From NCBI RefSeq assembly GCF_016107555.1, contig NZ_JABASU010000016.1:1-64000 (forward strand): DNA of 64,000 nt, written 5' to 3'. This document shows, piece by piece, positions 21,617-31,383 of this stretch. How positions within the stretch are numbered: the stretch's first letter is position 1; every line of letters begins with the position of its first letter. The notes beneath the pieces are model-generated. The model did not search any database, was not told the DNA's origin, and saw only the letters and a program-made list of their open reading frames with translations. The translations under genes were made by a program, and so were the position numbers. This DNA is from Psychrobacter celer. GTDB taxonomy: Bacteria; Pseudomonadota; Gammaproteobacteria; Pseudomonadales; Moraxellaceae.

Positions 21617-22693
21617 CTAAAGACGGCCAAGCCCGACCGCGAGAATGTTTTTTGCTCCATTAACATCTCTGTTATGGGTCGTTTTACAAGAACGACAAAA
21701 CCACTCTCTTATACCAAGACCTGATCTACCTTTCGGACTGTCTTGGCGAGAGCCGCAACACGAGCAGGTTTGGGTGCTGTACGCTTCATTGACTTCGATA
21801 TAGTGGCAACCTGCGTTCGCGCATTTATAATCCAGTTGCCGCTTAATCTCAAACCAACCAGCATCATAGACGGATTTGGCCAGTTTGGATGAAGTGAATA
21901 ATGTTGATTTAATCTTTCCAACAACGATTAGGCTGTTGGCCTTGATAAGCTTTGATGTGAATTTATGAATCAAATCTTGACGGGTGTTTTTAATCTTGGC
22001 GTGAATGGCACGGACCCGTTTTTTATTCTTGGCTCTTTGGGCAATTGCCAGTTTTTCGGCGTATTGATGGGTCAGCTTAGTGGTTAGAACATCACCATCA
22101 CTACTGACTGCTGAATCCTTACAGCCTAAATCAACACCGACTTGGCCAGTACCACACTTAATCTTTGGAAAGTCTTTAACGGTGACACAGGCGTACCAGT
22201 GACCACGATTGTCTTGTACTAATTCGCAAGTGTTGATGTTGTAGAGGGCTAAATTGTAGCTATCCCACAGATCAATGATCAGCTTTTGGCGGTTAGCAAG
22301 GCTTAGCTGAATAGTAGATTTAAGGCTTTTCTTGCCTGACTGACGGGTTGCTAGGTGCTTAATGGCGGTCTTTTTAAAGGGAATCCAGCCCAAACTTCTT
22401 CTCTTGGCCTTTGGGTTGTTGGTGCGCCAGTTGAGTTTGGCTTTTTTAAACTGTTTACGAGCCTTGGCATGGGTTTCAGAGATGGCTTGTAGGGTTTGGC
22501 TGTGCAAGTTTAAATACTCGCCACTGCCTTTGGTATAAGCGGCCAAGTCATAAGCTGAAAAGAATTTGCCTGTGCGCTGTAAATGTTTAAAACTTAGCTC
22601 ATTAACGTAATTCCAGACAAAGTTAACCGACCCAGCCAAGATATTGAGCTGAGTGGCGTGTTTGTCTTTGATGCGTAGCTTGAGCGTTTTCAT
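21617..22693 (-). CDS. tnpB: TnpB, RNA-guided RuvC-like nuclease of an IS200/IS605-type element
   Basis: A 358-residue TnpB. Layout: an N-terminal helix-turn-helix/WED-like part; RuvC-I motif GVDLGCKDS with Asp188; then LIVVGKIKS, where most TnpB proteins have Glu in VVxEDL but this one has Gly259; EVNEAYSTQTCSCCGS with candidate alternative acidic residues Glu300 and Glu303 and the first zinc pair Cys310/Cys313; the second pair Cys333/Cys336; and RuvC-III HNRDVNGAKNI with Asp343. TnpB cleaves DNA guided by a transposon-end RNA and helps element retention. A shifted RuvC-II glutamate is, as I recall, described for some TnpB lineages, so the protein may still be active. Neighbouring genes are intact. 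Confidence 0.92.
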   Translation of the reverse strand: MKTLKLRIKDKHATQLNILAGSVNFVWNYVNELSFKHLQRTGKFFSAYDLAAYTKGSGEYLNLHSQTLQAISETHAKARKQFKKAKLNWRTNNPKAKRRSLGWIPFKKTAIKHLATRQSGKKSLKSTIQLSLANRQKLIIDLWDSYNLALYNINTCELVQDNRGHWYACVTVKDFPKIKCGTGQVGVDLGCKDSAVSSDGDVLTTKLTHQYAEKLAIAQRAKNKKRVRAIHAKIKNTRQDLIHKFTSKLIKANSLIVVGKIKSTLFTSSKLAKSVYDAGWFEIKRQLDYKCANAGCHYIEVNEAYSTQTCSCCGSRQDSPKGRSGLGIREWFCRSCKTTHNRDVNGAKNILAVGLGRL

Positions 22694-22768
22694 GGAATAA
22701 TTATGATCTCAATGGGTTTGGTTATCAAGGCAATCTAAATCTTAGGTGACAACGGCTGACGCCTGATA

Positions 22769-22791
22769 TCCACGCCCTAGAAGGATGTGGT
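22769..22791 (-). repeat. Left-end hairpin of the TnpB element
   Basis: CCAC (22770-22773) pairs with GTGG (22787-22790), continued by a partly paired CCT / AGG and a 3-nt loop. It is located 77 nt upstream of the tnpB start. Confidence 0.65.
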
Positions 22792-22810
22792 TTTATGGCG
22801 CTGGATGATA

Positions 22811-22845
22811 AAAAAGCCGCCCTACAGTATGTAGGACGGCTTTTT
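22811..22845 (-). terminator. Intrinsic terminator after aceA
   Basis: A 14-bp stem AAAAAGCCGCCCTA / TAGGACGGCTTTTT (one mismatch) with a 7-nt loop, directly downstream of the leftward aceA gene. Confidence 0.85.
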
Positions 22846-22875
22846 GTATCAGCTATACTTAAAAGTAGTCGATGA

Positions 22876-24462
22876 TTAGAACTGGTTCATGGTGTTCTTT
22901 TCGCCGCCAGCTTTTAGCGCGTTGTCACCTGAGAAGATCTCTTTGTGATCATCGCCTAAGTCAGAGCCCGCCATGGCTTGGTGCTTAACACAAGAGATAC
23001 CTTCGCGGATTTCTTTGCGCTGTACGCCAGCTGCATAAGCAAGCATGCCTTCTTCACCAAAGTAGCCTTTAGCAAGCTCATGTACGCTAAGCGCTGTGGT
23101 GTGGTAAGTTGGCAGGGTGATCAAGTGATGGAAGACACCTGCTTCACGTGATGCATCACGCTGGAAGTTTTGTGCAGCAACGTCAGCGGCAGCGTCAAGC
23201 TCAGTGCCGTCGTAATCGCTACTCATCAAGTTATCCTTGTCATAGCTTGATACGTCTTTGCCTTCTTCTTCCCACTGAGCGATTATTTGCTTACGGAAGT
23301 TTAGCGTCCAGTTGAATGATGGGCTGTTGTTGTATACGAGCTTGGCTTTTGGCTGCTGCTCTTTGATGCGATCTACCATTGATTTGATGTGGGCAACATC
23401 TGGCGTTGGTGTTTCGATCCATAGTAGGTCAGCACCGTTTTCAAGCGCAGTCACACAGTCAAGCACAACGCGGTCGATGTTAGTGTCTTCACGGAACTGG
23501 TATAGGCCGTTAGCCAGACGTACTGGACGTACTAGTTTGCCGTTATGCTTAAGTAGGCTATCGTTCTCATTTGCGTCTTCAATGCTTATTTCTTCCATTT
23601 CTAGGAAGTCGATGTACTGAGAAGCAAGGTCGCCTGGCTCCTGTGATACTGGGATTTTTTGCGTCAACGATGCGCCTTCAGAGTCAGTACGAGCAACGAT
23701 AACACCGTCTTCGACACCAAGCTCTAAGAATGCGTAACGAATGGCATTGATTTTGGCGATGTAGTCTTCGTGCGGTACAGTGACTTTACCTGCTTGGTGA
23801 CCACATTGCTTGGCATCAGATACTTGGTTTTCGATCTGAATGGCACAAGCACCGGCTTCGATCATTTGCTTGGTTAGCAAGTAAGTCGCTTCTTCGTTAC
23901 CAAAACCTGCGTCGATATCGGCGATGATTGGCACAACATGTGAGTCGAAGTTTTCGATTTTCTCTAAGATAGCTGAGGTATCTTGACCTGCTTCTTCAGC
24001 TGCGTTTAGCTCACGGAAGTAGTCGTTTAGTACTTTAGCATCGGCTTGACGCAAGAACGTGTAGATCTCTTCGATTAGCTTTGGCACAGATGTTTTTTCG
24101 TGCATAGATTGGTCAGGTAGTGGACCAAACTCAGAGCGTAGGGCGGCTACCATCCAGCCTGATAGATAGATGTAGGTTTTAGATGTGGTGCCAAAGTATT
24201 TTTTCTTCGCGTACATCGTTTGCTGTGCAACAAAACCGTGCCAAGCACCTAAAGACTGTGTGTATTGAGACGTATCGTTGTCATAGTCTTCCATGTCTTG
24301 ACGCATGATTTTTGCAGTATATTTGGCGATATCCAAACCGGTTTTAAAACGGTTTTGCATCATCATACGTGCCGCATCAGTCTCGCTGATATTCTGCCAG
24401 TTACCGTGCTTTTGCTTTAATTCACGTACTAAGTCGATCGCTGATTTATATGCAGTTGACAT
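22876..24462 (-). CDS. aceA: Isocitrate lyase
   Basis: Splits isocitrate into glyoxylate and succinate, the first step of the glyoxylate shunt, needed for growth on acetate, fatty acids or ethanol. At 528 residues it is the long form known from Pseudomonas aeruginosa and Acinetobacter, not the 434-residue E. coli form. The active-site cysteine is in AKQCGHQAGKVTVPHEDY, with DIDAGFGNEEATYLL and VARTDSEGA upstream/downstream as metal and substrate segments and LVYNNSPSFNW near the end. An AAGGAG ribosome site precedes the ATG. No malate synthase gene is adjacent. The aldB/adh cluster at 42-45 kb would feed acetate into this pathway. Confidence 0.95.
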   Translation of the reverse strand: MSTAYKSAIDLVRELKQKHGNWQNISETDAARMMMQNRFKTGLDIAKYTAKIMRQDMEDYDNDTSQYTQSLGAWHGFVAQQTMYAKKKYFGTTSKTYIYLSGWMVAALRSEFGPLPDQSMHEKTSVPKLIEEIYTFLRQADAKVLNDYFRELNAAEEAGQDTSAILEKIENFDSHVVPIIADIDAGFGNEEATYLLTKQMIEAGACAIQIENQVSDAKQCGHQAGKVTVPHEDYIAKINAIRYAFLELGVEDGVIVARTDSEGASLTQKIPVSQEPGDLASQYIDFLEMEEISIEDANENDSLLKHNGKLVRPVRLANGLYQFREDTNIDRVVLDCVTALENGADLLWIETPTPDVAHIKSMVDRIKEQQPKAKLVYNNSPSFNWTLNFRKQIIAQWEEEGKDVSSYDKDNLMSSDYDGTELDAAADVAAQNFQRDASREAGVFHHLITLPTYHTTALSVHELAKGYFGEEGMLAYAAGVQRKEIREGISCVKHQAMAGSDLGDDHKEIFSGDNALKAGGEKNTMNQF

Positions 24463-25276
24463 CTATAGTCTCCTTGGTGGGGTGTAAAAAAAACGAAAAA
24501 TTCCGTGTTAAAATAACGCTAATGGTGTCTGACCAGATAAGCGCATCGTGATGCTTTATTTGAGTGTTATCGGCGGCTTATCAGAGCAGAGACCATCATC
24601 AGTCATCCGTTCGAGCATCTGTTCAAGCCTTAGTTACCCTAAACAAACTTGCTCGTAAATACAAGTAAGCTACTAAACTTGGTCGTCGACAGATGATGGG
24701 TAAAATATCGATAACAATGGGGTGTATCCATATATCGCTCAGGGGCTTACGCTAAATTATTAGACACCAGTGTCATCATTGGCGATAAGAGATGTTACAA
24801 TATTCAATGCCGTACTCGCTGGGTTTGATTGCAATCCATGACCGATATCCTCTGGACAACTGGCCTGCGATTGGGATTTTTATAACGTTGTCGCAGCTAT
24901 AACTTTCATAAATGTATCTTTTGTCAACGCGGTTTGGCGGCTTGTACGACCGGCTCATCAGAGTCTGATAAACCGGCATCAATAACGCACAAACAGGATG
25001 GTTGTGGTCCGTGTTGCAAATCATCTACGGGATTCACTATAACTGCCTTACCAAGATTTATCTAATTTATGATAGTTATCTTTAGTATTTTTATGGGTTA
25101 TAATGTATAGATAACAGAGGCTTATGACTGGTAGATCGCGTTATCATCAGTGGGCGCTAACGCAAAATATAAAATAAATAGCGATATTAAGCAGTTACAG
25201 GCTGATGGTCAGCATAATTGCACAAAAAATGCCGAGCTTACAAAAGGCGTTTATTCAAAAGCCAAGAGAAATATAT
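24463..25276. other. aceA-LysR divergent intergenic region
   Basis: 814 bp between divergent genes, presumably with both promoters. A possible 82-codon leftward frame (24776-25024) has no ribosome site and no recognisable composition, so I do not call it. No repeat or RNA gene is seen. Confidence 0.45.
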
Positions 25277-26266
25277 ATGAATTTGCAGCGGGTAGATTTA
25301 AATTTATTGGTACATTTAGATGTGTTGTTACGAGAAAAAAACGTCACGCGGGCAGCCGAGCAGCTTGGCATTACCCAGCCTGCCATGAGCAATATTTTGC
25401 GGCGGTTGCGCAAGCTGTTTAATGACCCATTATTGGTGCGCTCGTCTGAGGGTATGACGCCAACGGAGCGTGCATTGGAGCTGCAGCCACGTATTCGTGA
25501 GATATTGGCTGACTTAACGCAAGTGCTGGAACCACGCACAGAATTCCGTCCTTATAGCACCTCACGCGTGTTTCGTATCATGACCTCAGACTACGCCGAG
25601 GCGACGCTGGTGCCAAAACTGGTCAAAGCGCTGCGCTCTGAAGCGCCCAATGTGATTTTGGACTTTTTGACGCCCTCTGATGTCTCCTACCGTGATATGG
25701 AGCAGGGCCGTGTGGATTTGGCGATCAACCGCTTTAATGAGATACCGCAGAGTTTTCACCAAGTGCTGGTCTGGCGTGATACCTTCAGTTGTCTGCTGTC
25801 CTCTGAAAGCCCTTATGCCAACCGCTTTAATCTAAAAAACTACCTAAAAGCTCAGCACGTTTGGGTATCCAAAACAGGTATGGGGGTCGGGTTTGGGGTC
25901 AACCCTGAAAAGTCTGGCGGTCTTGGCTCTATCGATCAAGCATTGCAGCGCTTGGGTCAAAAACGGCAAATCAGCGTTTTTACTCGCCATTATCAGATGC
26001 CAGCCATGCTCGCAGCAAATAAAGACTTGATTGCCACTTTGCCGACACGCGTGGCTCGTATGCAGGCCAACAACGACAGTATCATCATGGAAGAGCCGCC
26101 ATTTTTTATTCCTGAATTTGAGCTGACGATGGCGTGGTCACCACTACTTCAGCACCATCCTGCTCATCGGTGGTTGCGCCAGTTGATCATGCATGTGGCG
26201 CGGCAGGTCGTGGCTGAGGAAGAGAATCCGCCACAAAACATACCAGTTATCAATCATTTGTTTTGA
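25277..26266 (+). CDS. LysR-family transcriptional regulator
   Basis: A 329-residue regulator. The N-terminal winged helix-turn-helix spans residues at about 5-62 (VDLNLLVHLDVLLREKNVTRAAEQLGITQPAMSNILRRLRKLF), followed by a linker helix and a two-lobed effector domain (FRIMTSDYAEATLVPKLVKAL onwards). The start at 25277 has AAGAGAA upstream and begins the conserved domain; the in-frame start at 25205 adds 24 unrelated residues. It belongs to the NodD/LeuO/NahR-like branch by its DLNLL opening. Its neighbours are aceA (divergent, 814 bp) and a succinate-semialdehyde dehydrogenase gene (same strand, 386 bp and a terminator away). Which one it controls is open. Confidence 0.9.
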   Translation: MNLQRVDLNLLVHLDVLLREKNVTRAAEQLGITQPAMSNILRRLRKLFNDPLLVRSSEGMTPTERALELQPRIREILADLTQVLEPRTEFRPYSTSRVFRIMTSDYAEATLVPKLVKALRSEAPNVILDFLTPSDVSYRDMEQGRVDLAINRFNEIPQSFHQVLVWRDTFSCLLSSESPYANRFNLKNYLKAQHVWVSKTGMGVGFGVNPEKSGGLGSIDQALQRLGQKRQISVFTRHYQMPAMLAANKDLIATLPTRVARMQANNDSIIMEEPPFFIPEFELTMAWSPLLQHHPAHRWLRQLIMHVARQVVAEEENPPQNIPVINHLF

Positions 26267-26652
26267 TTGAATACGTCTTGCCTCTACTTATCAGTCTACT
26301 TTCTCAAAACCAGCCATCGGGTTGGTTTTTTGTTTTTAACTCAGTAAATGACCATCGACTGAGTTGAGTACCCATCTTCTAAACCTCTATTAGACAAGAG
26401 AGATTAATATCTCAGTGACACTTTTAACATCTTACGCACACTTCTTTATATCTTGTAAACCTACTTGCTGAGCATTTTGATATGATAAATGAGATTTAAG
26501 AAAAAAAACAATAAGCAAGGCCTTTGTTAAGTTTTACAACACTATAAAGATGGCTCTATATCATCTTTTAAGTGAGCCGATTGCAAGTCGATCAATACTT
26601 TAAAATTGATTCAAATAAACCATTATCATGTATAACAACAAGGACATACATT
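26267..26652. other. LysR-SSADH intergenic region
   Basis: Carries the LysR-gene terminator and an AT-rich upstream region of the dehydrogenase gene, in which no operator-like palindrome stands out. Confidence 0.45.
26306..26330 (+). terminator. Intrinsic terminator after the LysR gene
   Basis: Short stem AAAACCAGCC / GGGTTGGTTTT with a 3-nt loop and T run. Confidence 0.75.
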
Positions 26653-28032
26653 ATGGCAGATATTACGACAGTAAACCCAGCCACGGGCGAAGACATTAAA
26701 AATTATGATTATATGACCAACGACGAAGTTAACAAAATTGTTGATGCGTCACATAATGCATTTTTAGAATGGCGTACGGTGAGCCATGAAGAGCGTGGCC
26801 GTATCATTCAATCTATCGGTGACAAGCTGATGGAATATAAAGAAGAGCTGTCTCGCCTTATGACCGAAGAGCGCGGTAAGCTCTATGGGCAAAGCCAGCA
26901 AGAAGTTGATCTATGTAAAGCAATTTGTGATTACACTGCTGAAAATGGTGTTGCTGCGCTTGCAGATGATGAGCGCGATATCGAAAGCATGAAAAAAGGT
27001 ATCGTGACTTATCAGCCAATCGGTGTTATCTATGGTATGCAGCCATGGAACTTCCCAGCTTACCAAGTCTTTCGCTATGCCATTGCTAACTTGATGGCAG
27101 GTAACAGCGTGCTACTTAAGCATGCAGCAAACGTCACAGGTTCTGGCTTATTGATCGAAAAAATTTTCCACGAGTCTGAACTGCCAAATGATTTATTCCG
27201 TACGATTTTGATTGATCATGACCAATCAGAAAAATTGATTGAAAATGACAAAGTACGCGGCGTAACACTCACAGGTAGTGATGATGCTGGTCGTATCGTT
27301 GGTCAACAAGCGGCTAAAGCAATCAAAAAATCAGTATTAGAGCTTGGCTCAAATGACGCCTTTATCGTGCTAGAAGACGCCGATATTGAAACCGCTGTAG
27401 AAACCTGTACCCAAGCCCGTTTAGTCAATAACGGTGAGACATGTGTAGCAGCGAAACGTTTTATCGTGGTCGATAGCGTCTATGATGAGTTCCGTAAACG
27501 CATCGTAGAGAAGTTTGAAGGTACAAAATCTGGCGATCCAATGGATGACAGCTCAGATATCGGTCCATTAGCGCGTAAAGACTTGCAAGAAAAGCTGCAT
27601 GAGCAGGTTGAAGACAGTGTGAAAAAAGGCGCGACCATTGCCGTCGGTGGTGAGTTGCCAGAAGGCAAGGGCAGTTTTTATCCAGCGACCATTTTAGAAA
27701 ACGTTGAGAAAGGCCAGCCTGCCTATGACGATGAGCTGTTTGGTCCTGTAGCCTCGCTTATTCGTGCCAAAGACCAAGACGATGCCATGCGCATTGCCAA
27801 CGACAGCCGTTATGGTCTAGGCGGCGCTATCTTCTCAAAAGATGAAGAAAAAGCGATTCGCTTAGCCAGTGAACAATTCGATACTGGTATGGTCTATATC
27901 AATGGTTATGGTCTTGCCAATCCTGCACTGCCATTTGGTGGTGTGAAGAACTCAGGCTATGGTCGCGAGCACGGCGGCTTTGGTATTAAAGAGTTTGTAA
28001 ACATTAAAGCAGTACACGTATTTGGAAAATAA
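26653..28032 (+). CDS. Succinate-semialdehyde dehydrogenase, Sad/YneI type
   Basis: Oxidises succinate semialdehyde to succinate with NAD(P), linking GABA or related amine breakdown to the TCA cycle. The 459-residue length and motifs fit the short YneI (Sad) branch: [40 protein letters not shown] (catalytic Glu in the LELGSND segment) and [14 protein letters not shown] with the nucleophile Cys, ending [15 protein letters not shown]. The ATG at 26653 begins the family N-terminus ([15 protein letters not shown]) and has AAGGACA upstream; the start at 26572 is rejected. No aminotransferase gene is adjacent. Confidence 0.88.
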   Translation: MADITTVNPATGEDIKNYDYMTNDEVNKIVDASHNAFLEWRTVSHEERGRIIQSIGDKLMEYKEELSRLMTEERGKLYGQSQQEVDLCKAICDYTAENGVAALADDERDIESMKKGIVTYQPIGVIYGMQPWNFPAYQVFRYAIANLMAGNSVLLKHAANVTGSGLLIEKIFHESELPNDLFRTILIDHDQSEKLIENDKVRGVTLTGSDDAGRIVGQQAAKAIKKSVLELGSNDAFIVLEDADIETAVETCTQARLVNNGETCVAAKRFIVVDSVYDEFRKRIVEKFEGTKSGDPMDDSSDIGPLARKDLQEKLHEQVEDSVKKGATIAVGGELPEGKGSFYPATILENVEKGQPAYDDELFGPVASLIRAKDQDDAMRIANDSRYGLGGAIFSKDEEKAIRLASEQFDTGMVYINGYGLANPALPFGGVKNSGYGREHGGFGIKEFVNIKAVHVFGK

Positions 28033-28070
28033 CAGTGAATAACACGTAAAATTGTTAAAGACTAAAAAGA

Positions 28071-28101
28071 AAAACCCAGCTACTTAATAGCTGGGTTTTT
28101 T
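28071..28101 (+). terminator. Intrinsic terminator between SSADH and purN
   Basis: A 12-bp stem AAAACCCAGCTA / TAGCTGGGTTTT with a 5-nt loop. Its A-rich left flank lets it act on the convergent purN transcript as well. Confidence 0.88.
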
Positions 28102-28131
28102 TGTGTGGGTGAAAATAATATCTTAAAACAA

Positions 28132-28815
28132 CTAAGCGTCAATCAATAGACGTAAGGGCAGGGCAGGCAAAATGCTAGAGGCTTGCTCACTTGGCGTTAA
28201 TGACACGCCGCCAATAGCGATTTGCAATATCGTCCACGGCAATAAGTGATGCTCCAGCACTTGTACGCGCTTTTGCAAAATATCAGGCGTATCGGTATGA
28301 CGAATAGGCAAGACCGCTTGGCTTAACACTTGTCCTGCATCCAGCTCGGCGGTGACCACATGGATACTACAGCCGTGCTCACGCTCACCTGAGCAGAGTA
28401 CACGGGTATGCGTGTCTAGCCCTTTATAAGCGGGAAGTAGCGATGGGTGCAGGTTAATCATCGGTGCAGGCGCGTTATCAATAAAGTCTGCACTCAATAC
28501 CCGCATAAAGCCTGCCAAAACGACCAAGTCAGGCTGCCACGCTTCAAGCTGTGCGGTGGCGTGCTTTTCAAAGGTTTTGATGCCCATGCGCTTGCCGCTC
28601 TCTACGTGCGAGAGTACGGCGACCTCAATGCCCGCGTCTTTGGCGCGGGTGATGGCATAAGCGTCGTCGCGATTACTAATGACACCAACGATTTCAATCG
28701 GTAGCGCACCTGCTTGCATGGCGTCTATGAGGACTTGTAGATTACTTCCACTTCCTGATACCAAAACCGCAATGCGTAATGGTTTGACAGGTTGGTTTGT
28801 CTTATCAATTGACAT
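28132..28815 (-). CDS. purN: Phosphoribosylglycinamide formyltransferase (GART, 10-formyl-THF dependent)
   Basis: Transfers a formyl group to GAR in purine synthesis. Signatures: IAVLVSGSGSNLQVLIDAM at the N-terminus, VLAGFMRVLS and INLHPSLLPAYKGLDTHTRVL with the catalytic Asn-His, then HVVTAELDAGQVLSQA with the catalytic Asp. 227 residues. Its ATG overlaps the purM stop codon by one base (TAATG), so translation is coupled. This is the normal purM-purN order. Confidence 0.95.
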   Translation of the reverse strand: MSIDKTNQPVKPLRIAVLVSGSGSNLQVLIDAMQAGALPIEIVGVISNRDDAYAITRAKDAGIEVAVLSHVESGKRMGIKTFEKHATAQLEAWQPDLVVLAGFMRVLSADFIDNAPAPMINLHPSLLPAYKGLDTHTRVLCSGEREHGCSIHVVTAELDAGQVLSQAVLPIRHTDTPDILQKRVQVLEHHLLPWTILQIAIGGVSLTPSEQASSILPALPLRLLIDA

Positions 28816-29870
28816 TAACGGTACACCACGGCATCGGCTTCACGTTTGACCATTTCGCCAAGTTGCCAAGCGTTTTCACCAGCGTCAGTCAACGTCTTGA
28901 TCGTTGCTTCAGTTTTGTCTTTAGGAACGACGATGACAAAACCAACGCCGCAGTTAAAGGTGCGGTACATCTCACTTTGCTCAATATTGCCTTGGGTCTG
29001 AAGCCAAGTAAACAGCTCTGAGAACTGCCAGCTTGCCGTGTCGATACTCGCAGCCAGATTTTCTGGTAAGACGCGCGGTAGATTGTCGGTCAAGCCGCCG
29101 CCGGTGATGTGCGACATGGCATGAAGCGCTGAGCTACCAAGGGTATCCTGCAATGCCTTGATTGCTTTAACATAGATACGAGTAGGGGCCATCAAGGCAT
29201 CCTGAATAGGTTGACCATCTAGTTGCTCATCGCTAGTAGCCACGTCAATACCGCTAACTTCGATGACTTTACGCAATAGTGAGTAGCCATTTGAGTGCGC
29301 GCCACTCGAAGCTAGGGCAATCAGAACATCGCCTTCGGCAACGTTGTCACCAGTCACGACCTCGCTTTCTTCAACCACGCCCACGCAGAATCCAGCGAGG
29401 TCATAATCGTCGTCTTGATACATACCTGGCATTTCAGCAGTTTCACCACCGATAAGTGCACAGTTTGCAAGTTTACAACCATCGCCAATACCAGTGACCA
29501 CAGTCGCCGCGACATCGACGTCCAGCTTGCCTGTCGCATAGTAATCTAAGAAAAACAATGGCTCAGCACCGCATACAAGCAAGTCGTTGACGCACATAGC
29601 GACCAAATCGATACCGATGGTGTCGTGACGTTGTAGCTGCAATGCCAATTTAAGTTTGGTGCCGACACCGTCCGTTCCTGATACCAGTAGAGGCGAGGTG
29701 TAACCAGTCGGAATACGACAAAGCGCTCCAAAGCCGCCAAGTCCGCCTACAACCTCAGGGCGAGAGGTGGCTTTTGCCACTGATTTAATACGTTGAACCA
29801 ACGCATCGCCAGCATCAATATCAACGCCAGCATCTTTGTAGCTTAAAGAAGGCTTGTTACTCATGGTCAT
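28815..29870 (-). CDS. purM: Phosphoribosylformylglycinamidine cyclo-ligase (AIR synthetase)
   Basis: Closes FGAM to aminoimidazole ribotide with ATP in purine synthesis. The 351-residue protein begins [20 protein letters not shown]. It has [10 protein letters not shown], the [14 protein letters not shown] motif, [22 protein letters not shown] and [17 protein letters not shown] good sigma70 promoter lies about 75-105 bp upstream and a terminator after purN closes the two-gene operon. Confidence 0.96.
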   Translation of the reverse strand: MTMSNKPSLSYKDAGVDIDAGDALVQRIKSVAKATSRPEVVGGLGGFGALCRIPTGYTSPLLVSGTDGVGTKLKLALQLQRHDTIGIDLVAMCVNDLLVCGAEPLFFLDYYATGKLDVDVAATVVTGIGDGCKLANCALIGGETAEMPGMYQDDDYDLAGFCVGVVEESEVVTGDNVAEGDVLIALASSGAHSNGYSLLRKVIEVSGIDVATSDEQLDGQPIQDALMAPTRIYVKAIKALQDTLGSSALHAMSHITGGGLTDNLPRVLPENLAASIDTASWQFSELFTWLQTQGNIEQSEMYRTFNCGVGFVIVVPKDKTEATIKTLTDAGENAWQLGEMVKREADAVVYR

Positions 29871-30276
29871 CTCACAAAATTTATAAGGAATGAAGGTGGG
29901 TCAAAAAGCGAGTTGGTTGTGATAACTCTGAAGGTCGTGGGCGCATTATACCCAAAAACCGCCCTGACTCGCAAAGCAACTTGCCACTTATTCGCTATAT
30001 TTGCATCAGTTTGCGCCAGATCGTTAGTACTTGCCAAAAAACCCTTATCAAACCATAAAACATCATGACTATAGTGAATTGACTAAAAGTGACTGTTGCC
30101 TGTGATTGCACCATATGGTTTTGCTGGCATATTACTACTTACAATCATATAAGAAACAAAAAATGACGGATTTTTTGCTGTACTTTGCGATAATAGAACG
30201 CAAAATCATTGTCAATCACTGTTTATTATTTTTCATTGTTTACTATTTTCATTAGCCAATCGCAGGGTTACCCACC
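29871..30276. other. purM-permease divergent intergenic region
   Basis: Contains the purM promoter. An isolated TATAGTGAATTGACT (30071-30085) resembles a MITE terminus of the 146-bp family, but no convincing second end was found. No gene seen. Confidence 0.45.
29945..29974 (-). promoter_or_regulatory. Sigma70 promoter of purM-purN
   Basis: On the minus strand, TTGCGA (29974-29969), an 18-bp spacer and TATAAT (29950-29945). Transcription would begin about 65 nt before the purM start codon. Confidence 0.7.
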
Positions 30277-31383
30277 ATGATACACCAAACCATAGATCCT
30301 TTTTTTCGGCGCTTATTTATTGTGGCGGCGATGGTGGTGGCGCTTTTTTTATTGTATTTGATGATGCCAGTCATTATTCCGTTTGTTTTTGCTTTTGTAC
30401 TGGCGTATTTGTTTAATCCGCTGGTCAAGCGCCTATCGAAATATATCAAGCGCTGGGTAGCGATTATCATTGTCTATGCCACCATCACGCTGGGTATGGT
30501 GCTGCTGCTTTGGTGGCTGGTACCGACGTTATGGCATCAGTTGCAAGCGGCTTGGGAATATCTGCCAAAGGTGCTAAATTGGTACAATCAAGTCGTGCGT
30601 GAATGGTTTGCTAATAACAGCCGTATTCGTTTGCCTGAGCTAGAAGCCAAAGGGTTTTCTGAAACCTTGGTCGACTATATGCAGACGAACTATAAGTTTG
30701 CAGATGCCAGTACGATGATGAGTCAAATCATCGCCTCTAGTATGAGTTTTATCAACAATGCAGGTCTTATCGTATTGGTACCGATTTTGACTTTTTATTT
30801 TTTATTCAACTGGGATCAGCGGTTGCAGACTTGGAAGATGGCCATACCAGCACCTTATTGCAAAAAAGTGTTACAGGTAGCGCATGAGTGCGACCGTGCA
30901 TTGATGGCATTTATCAAAGGTCAACTGCTGGTCATGGTACTACTGGGCGCGATATATGCGGTGCAATTGCAGCTTATCGGCCTTGAGCTGGGTCTGATCA
31001 TCGGGATGGTGGCAGGTATCGCAAGTTTTGTGCCTTACTTGGGGTTTGGTATCGGTTTTATCGCGGCCATTGTCGCCTGTTTGTTTCAGTTTGGGCTAGA
31101 CTGGACCTATTTGGCATTGATTGTTGGGGCGTTTTTGGTGGGGCAAGCAGCAGAGGGCTATATCCTGCAGCCACTGTTGTTGGGGGATAAGATTGGTCTA
31201 TCGCCGCTGTGGGTCATCTTTGCAGTATTGGCAGGGGCAAGCTTATTAGGCTTTGTCGGGATGCTGATTGCACTGCCTGTGTCAGCTGTCCTGAATGTGT
31301 TGTTTCGCCATTTGTATGATTATTATCGCTCAACCGATCTGTATAAAGGCCACAAGCAACTGACATTGTTTAAGGATCAATGA
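30277..31383 (+). CDS. AI-2E family transporter (PerM-like permease)
   Basis: A 368-residue polytopic inner-membrane protein of the PerM/TqsA family. About 7-8 hydrophobic segments are arranged as two at the N-terminus (VAAMVVALFLLYLMMPVIIPFVFAFVLAYL), one after ISRWVAI-type sequence and four to five from about residue 155. It has the family's LIGLELGLIIGMVAGIASFVPYLGFGIG and GYILQPLLLGDKIGLSPLWVIFAVLAGASLLGFVGMLIALPVSA. Members export autoinducer-2 in some species, act as Na+/H+ antiporters in others, and are mostly uncharacterised. The substrate cannot be assigned. It precedes hda, as perM-like genes often do. Confidence 0.9.
   Translation: MIHQTIDPFFRRLFIVAAMVVALFLLYLMMPVIIPFVFAFVLAYLFNPLVKRLSKYIKRWVAIIIVYATITLGMVLLLWWLVPTLWHQLQAAWEYLPKVLNWYNQVVREWFANNSRIRLPELEAKGFSETLVDYMQTNYKFADASTMMSQIIASSMSFINNAGLIVLVPILTFYFLFNWDQRLQTWKMAIPAPYCKKVLQVAHECDRALMAFIKGQLLVMVLLGAIYAVQLQLIGLELGLIIGMVAGIASFVPYLGFGIGFIAAIVACLFQFGLDWTYLALIVGAFLVGQAAEGYILQPLLLGDKIGLSPLWVIFAVLAGASLLGFVGMLIALPVSAVLNVLFRHLYDYYRSTDLYKGHKQLTLFKDQ

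Larger units (their letters stand above)
21581..22790 (-). mobile_element. TnpB-only IS200/IS605-type insertion sequence
   Basis: The element consists of the tnpB gene framed by two hairpins. At the 3' end (left in the window) a 6-bp stem CCCCTC / GAGGGG (21590-21609) sits in the context TGACTTCCTCCCCTCCCTAA, typical of the right end of IS605/IS1341-type elements. At the 5' end CCACGCCCT pairs imperfectly with AGGATGTGG (22770-22790). No tnpA (Y1 transposase) is present, so it would need a TnpA in trans. The exact cleavage points are inferred. It lies just after the aceA terminator. Confidence 0.8.

Noticed and set aside
24776..25024. 82-codon leftward ORF between aceA and the LysR gene
   Set aside because: No ribosome site, no recognisable domain, odd composition, and it would lie in the shared promoter region. 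Not enough to call a gene.
30071..30245. Further MITE copy upstream of the permease gene
   Set aside because: The left end (TATAGTGAATTGACT) fits, but the right end and core motifs are too degenerate to support it.
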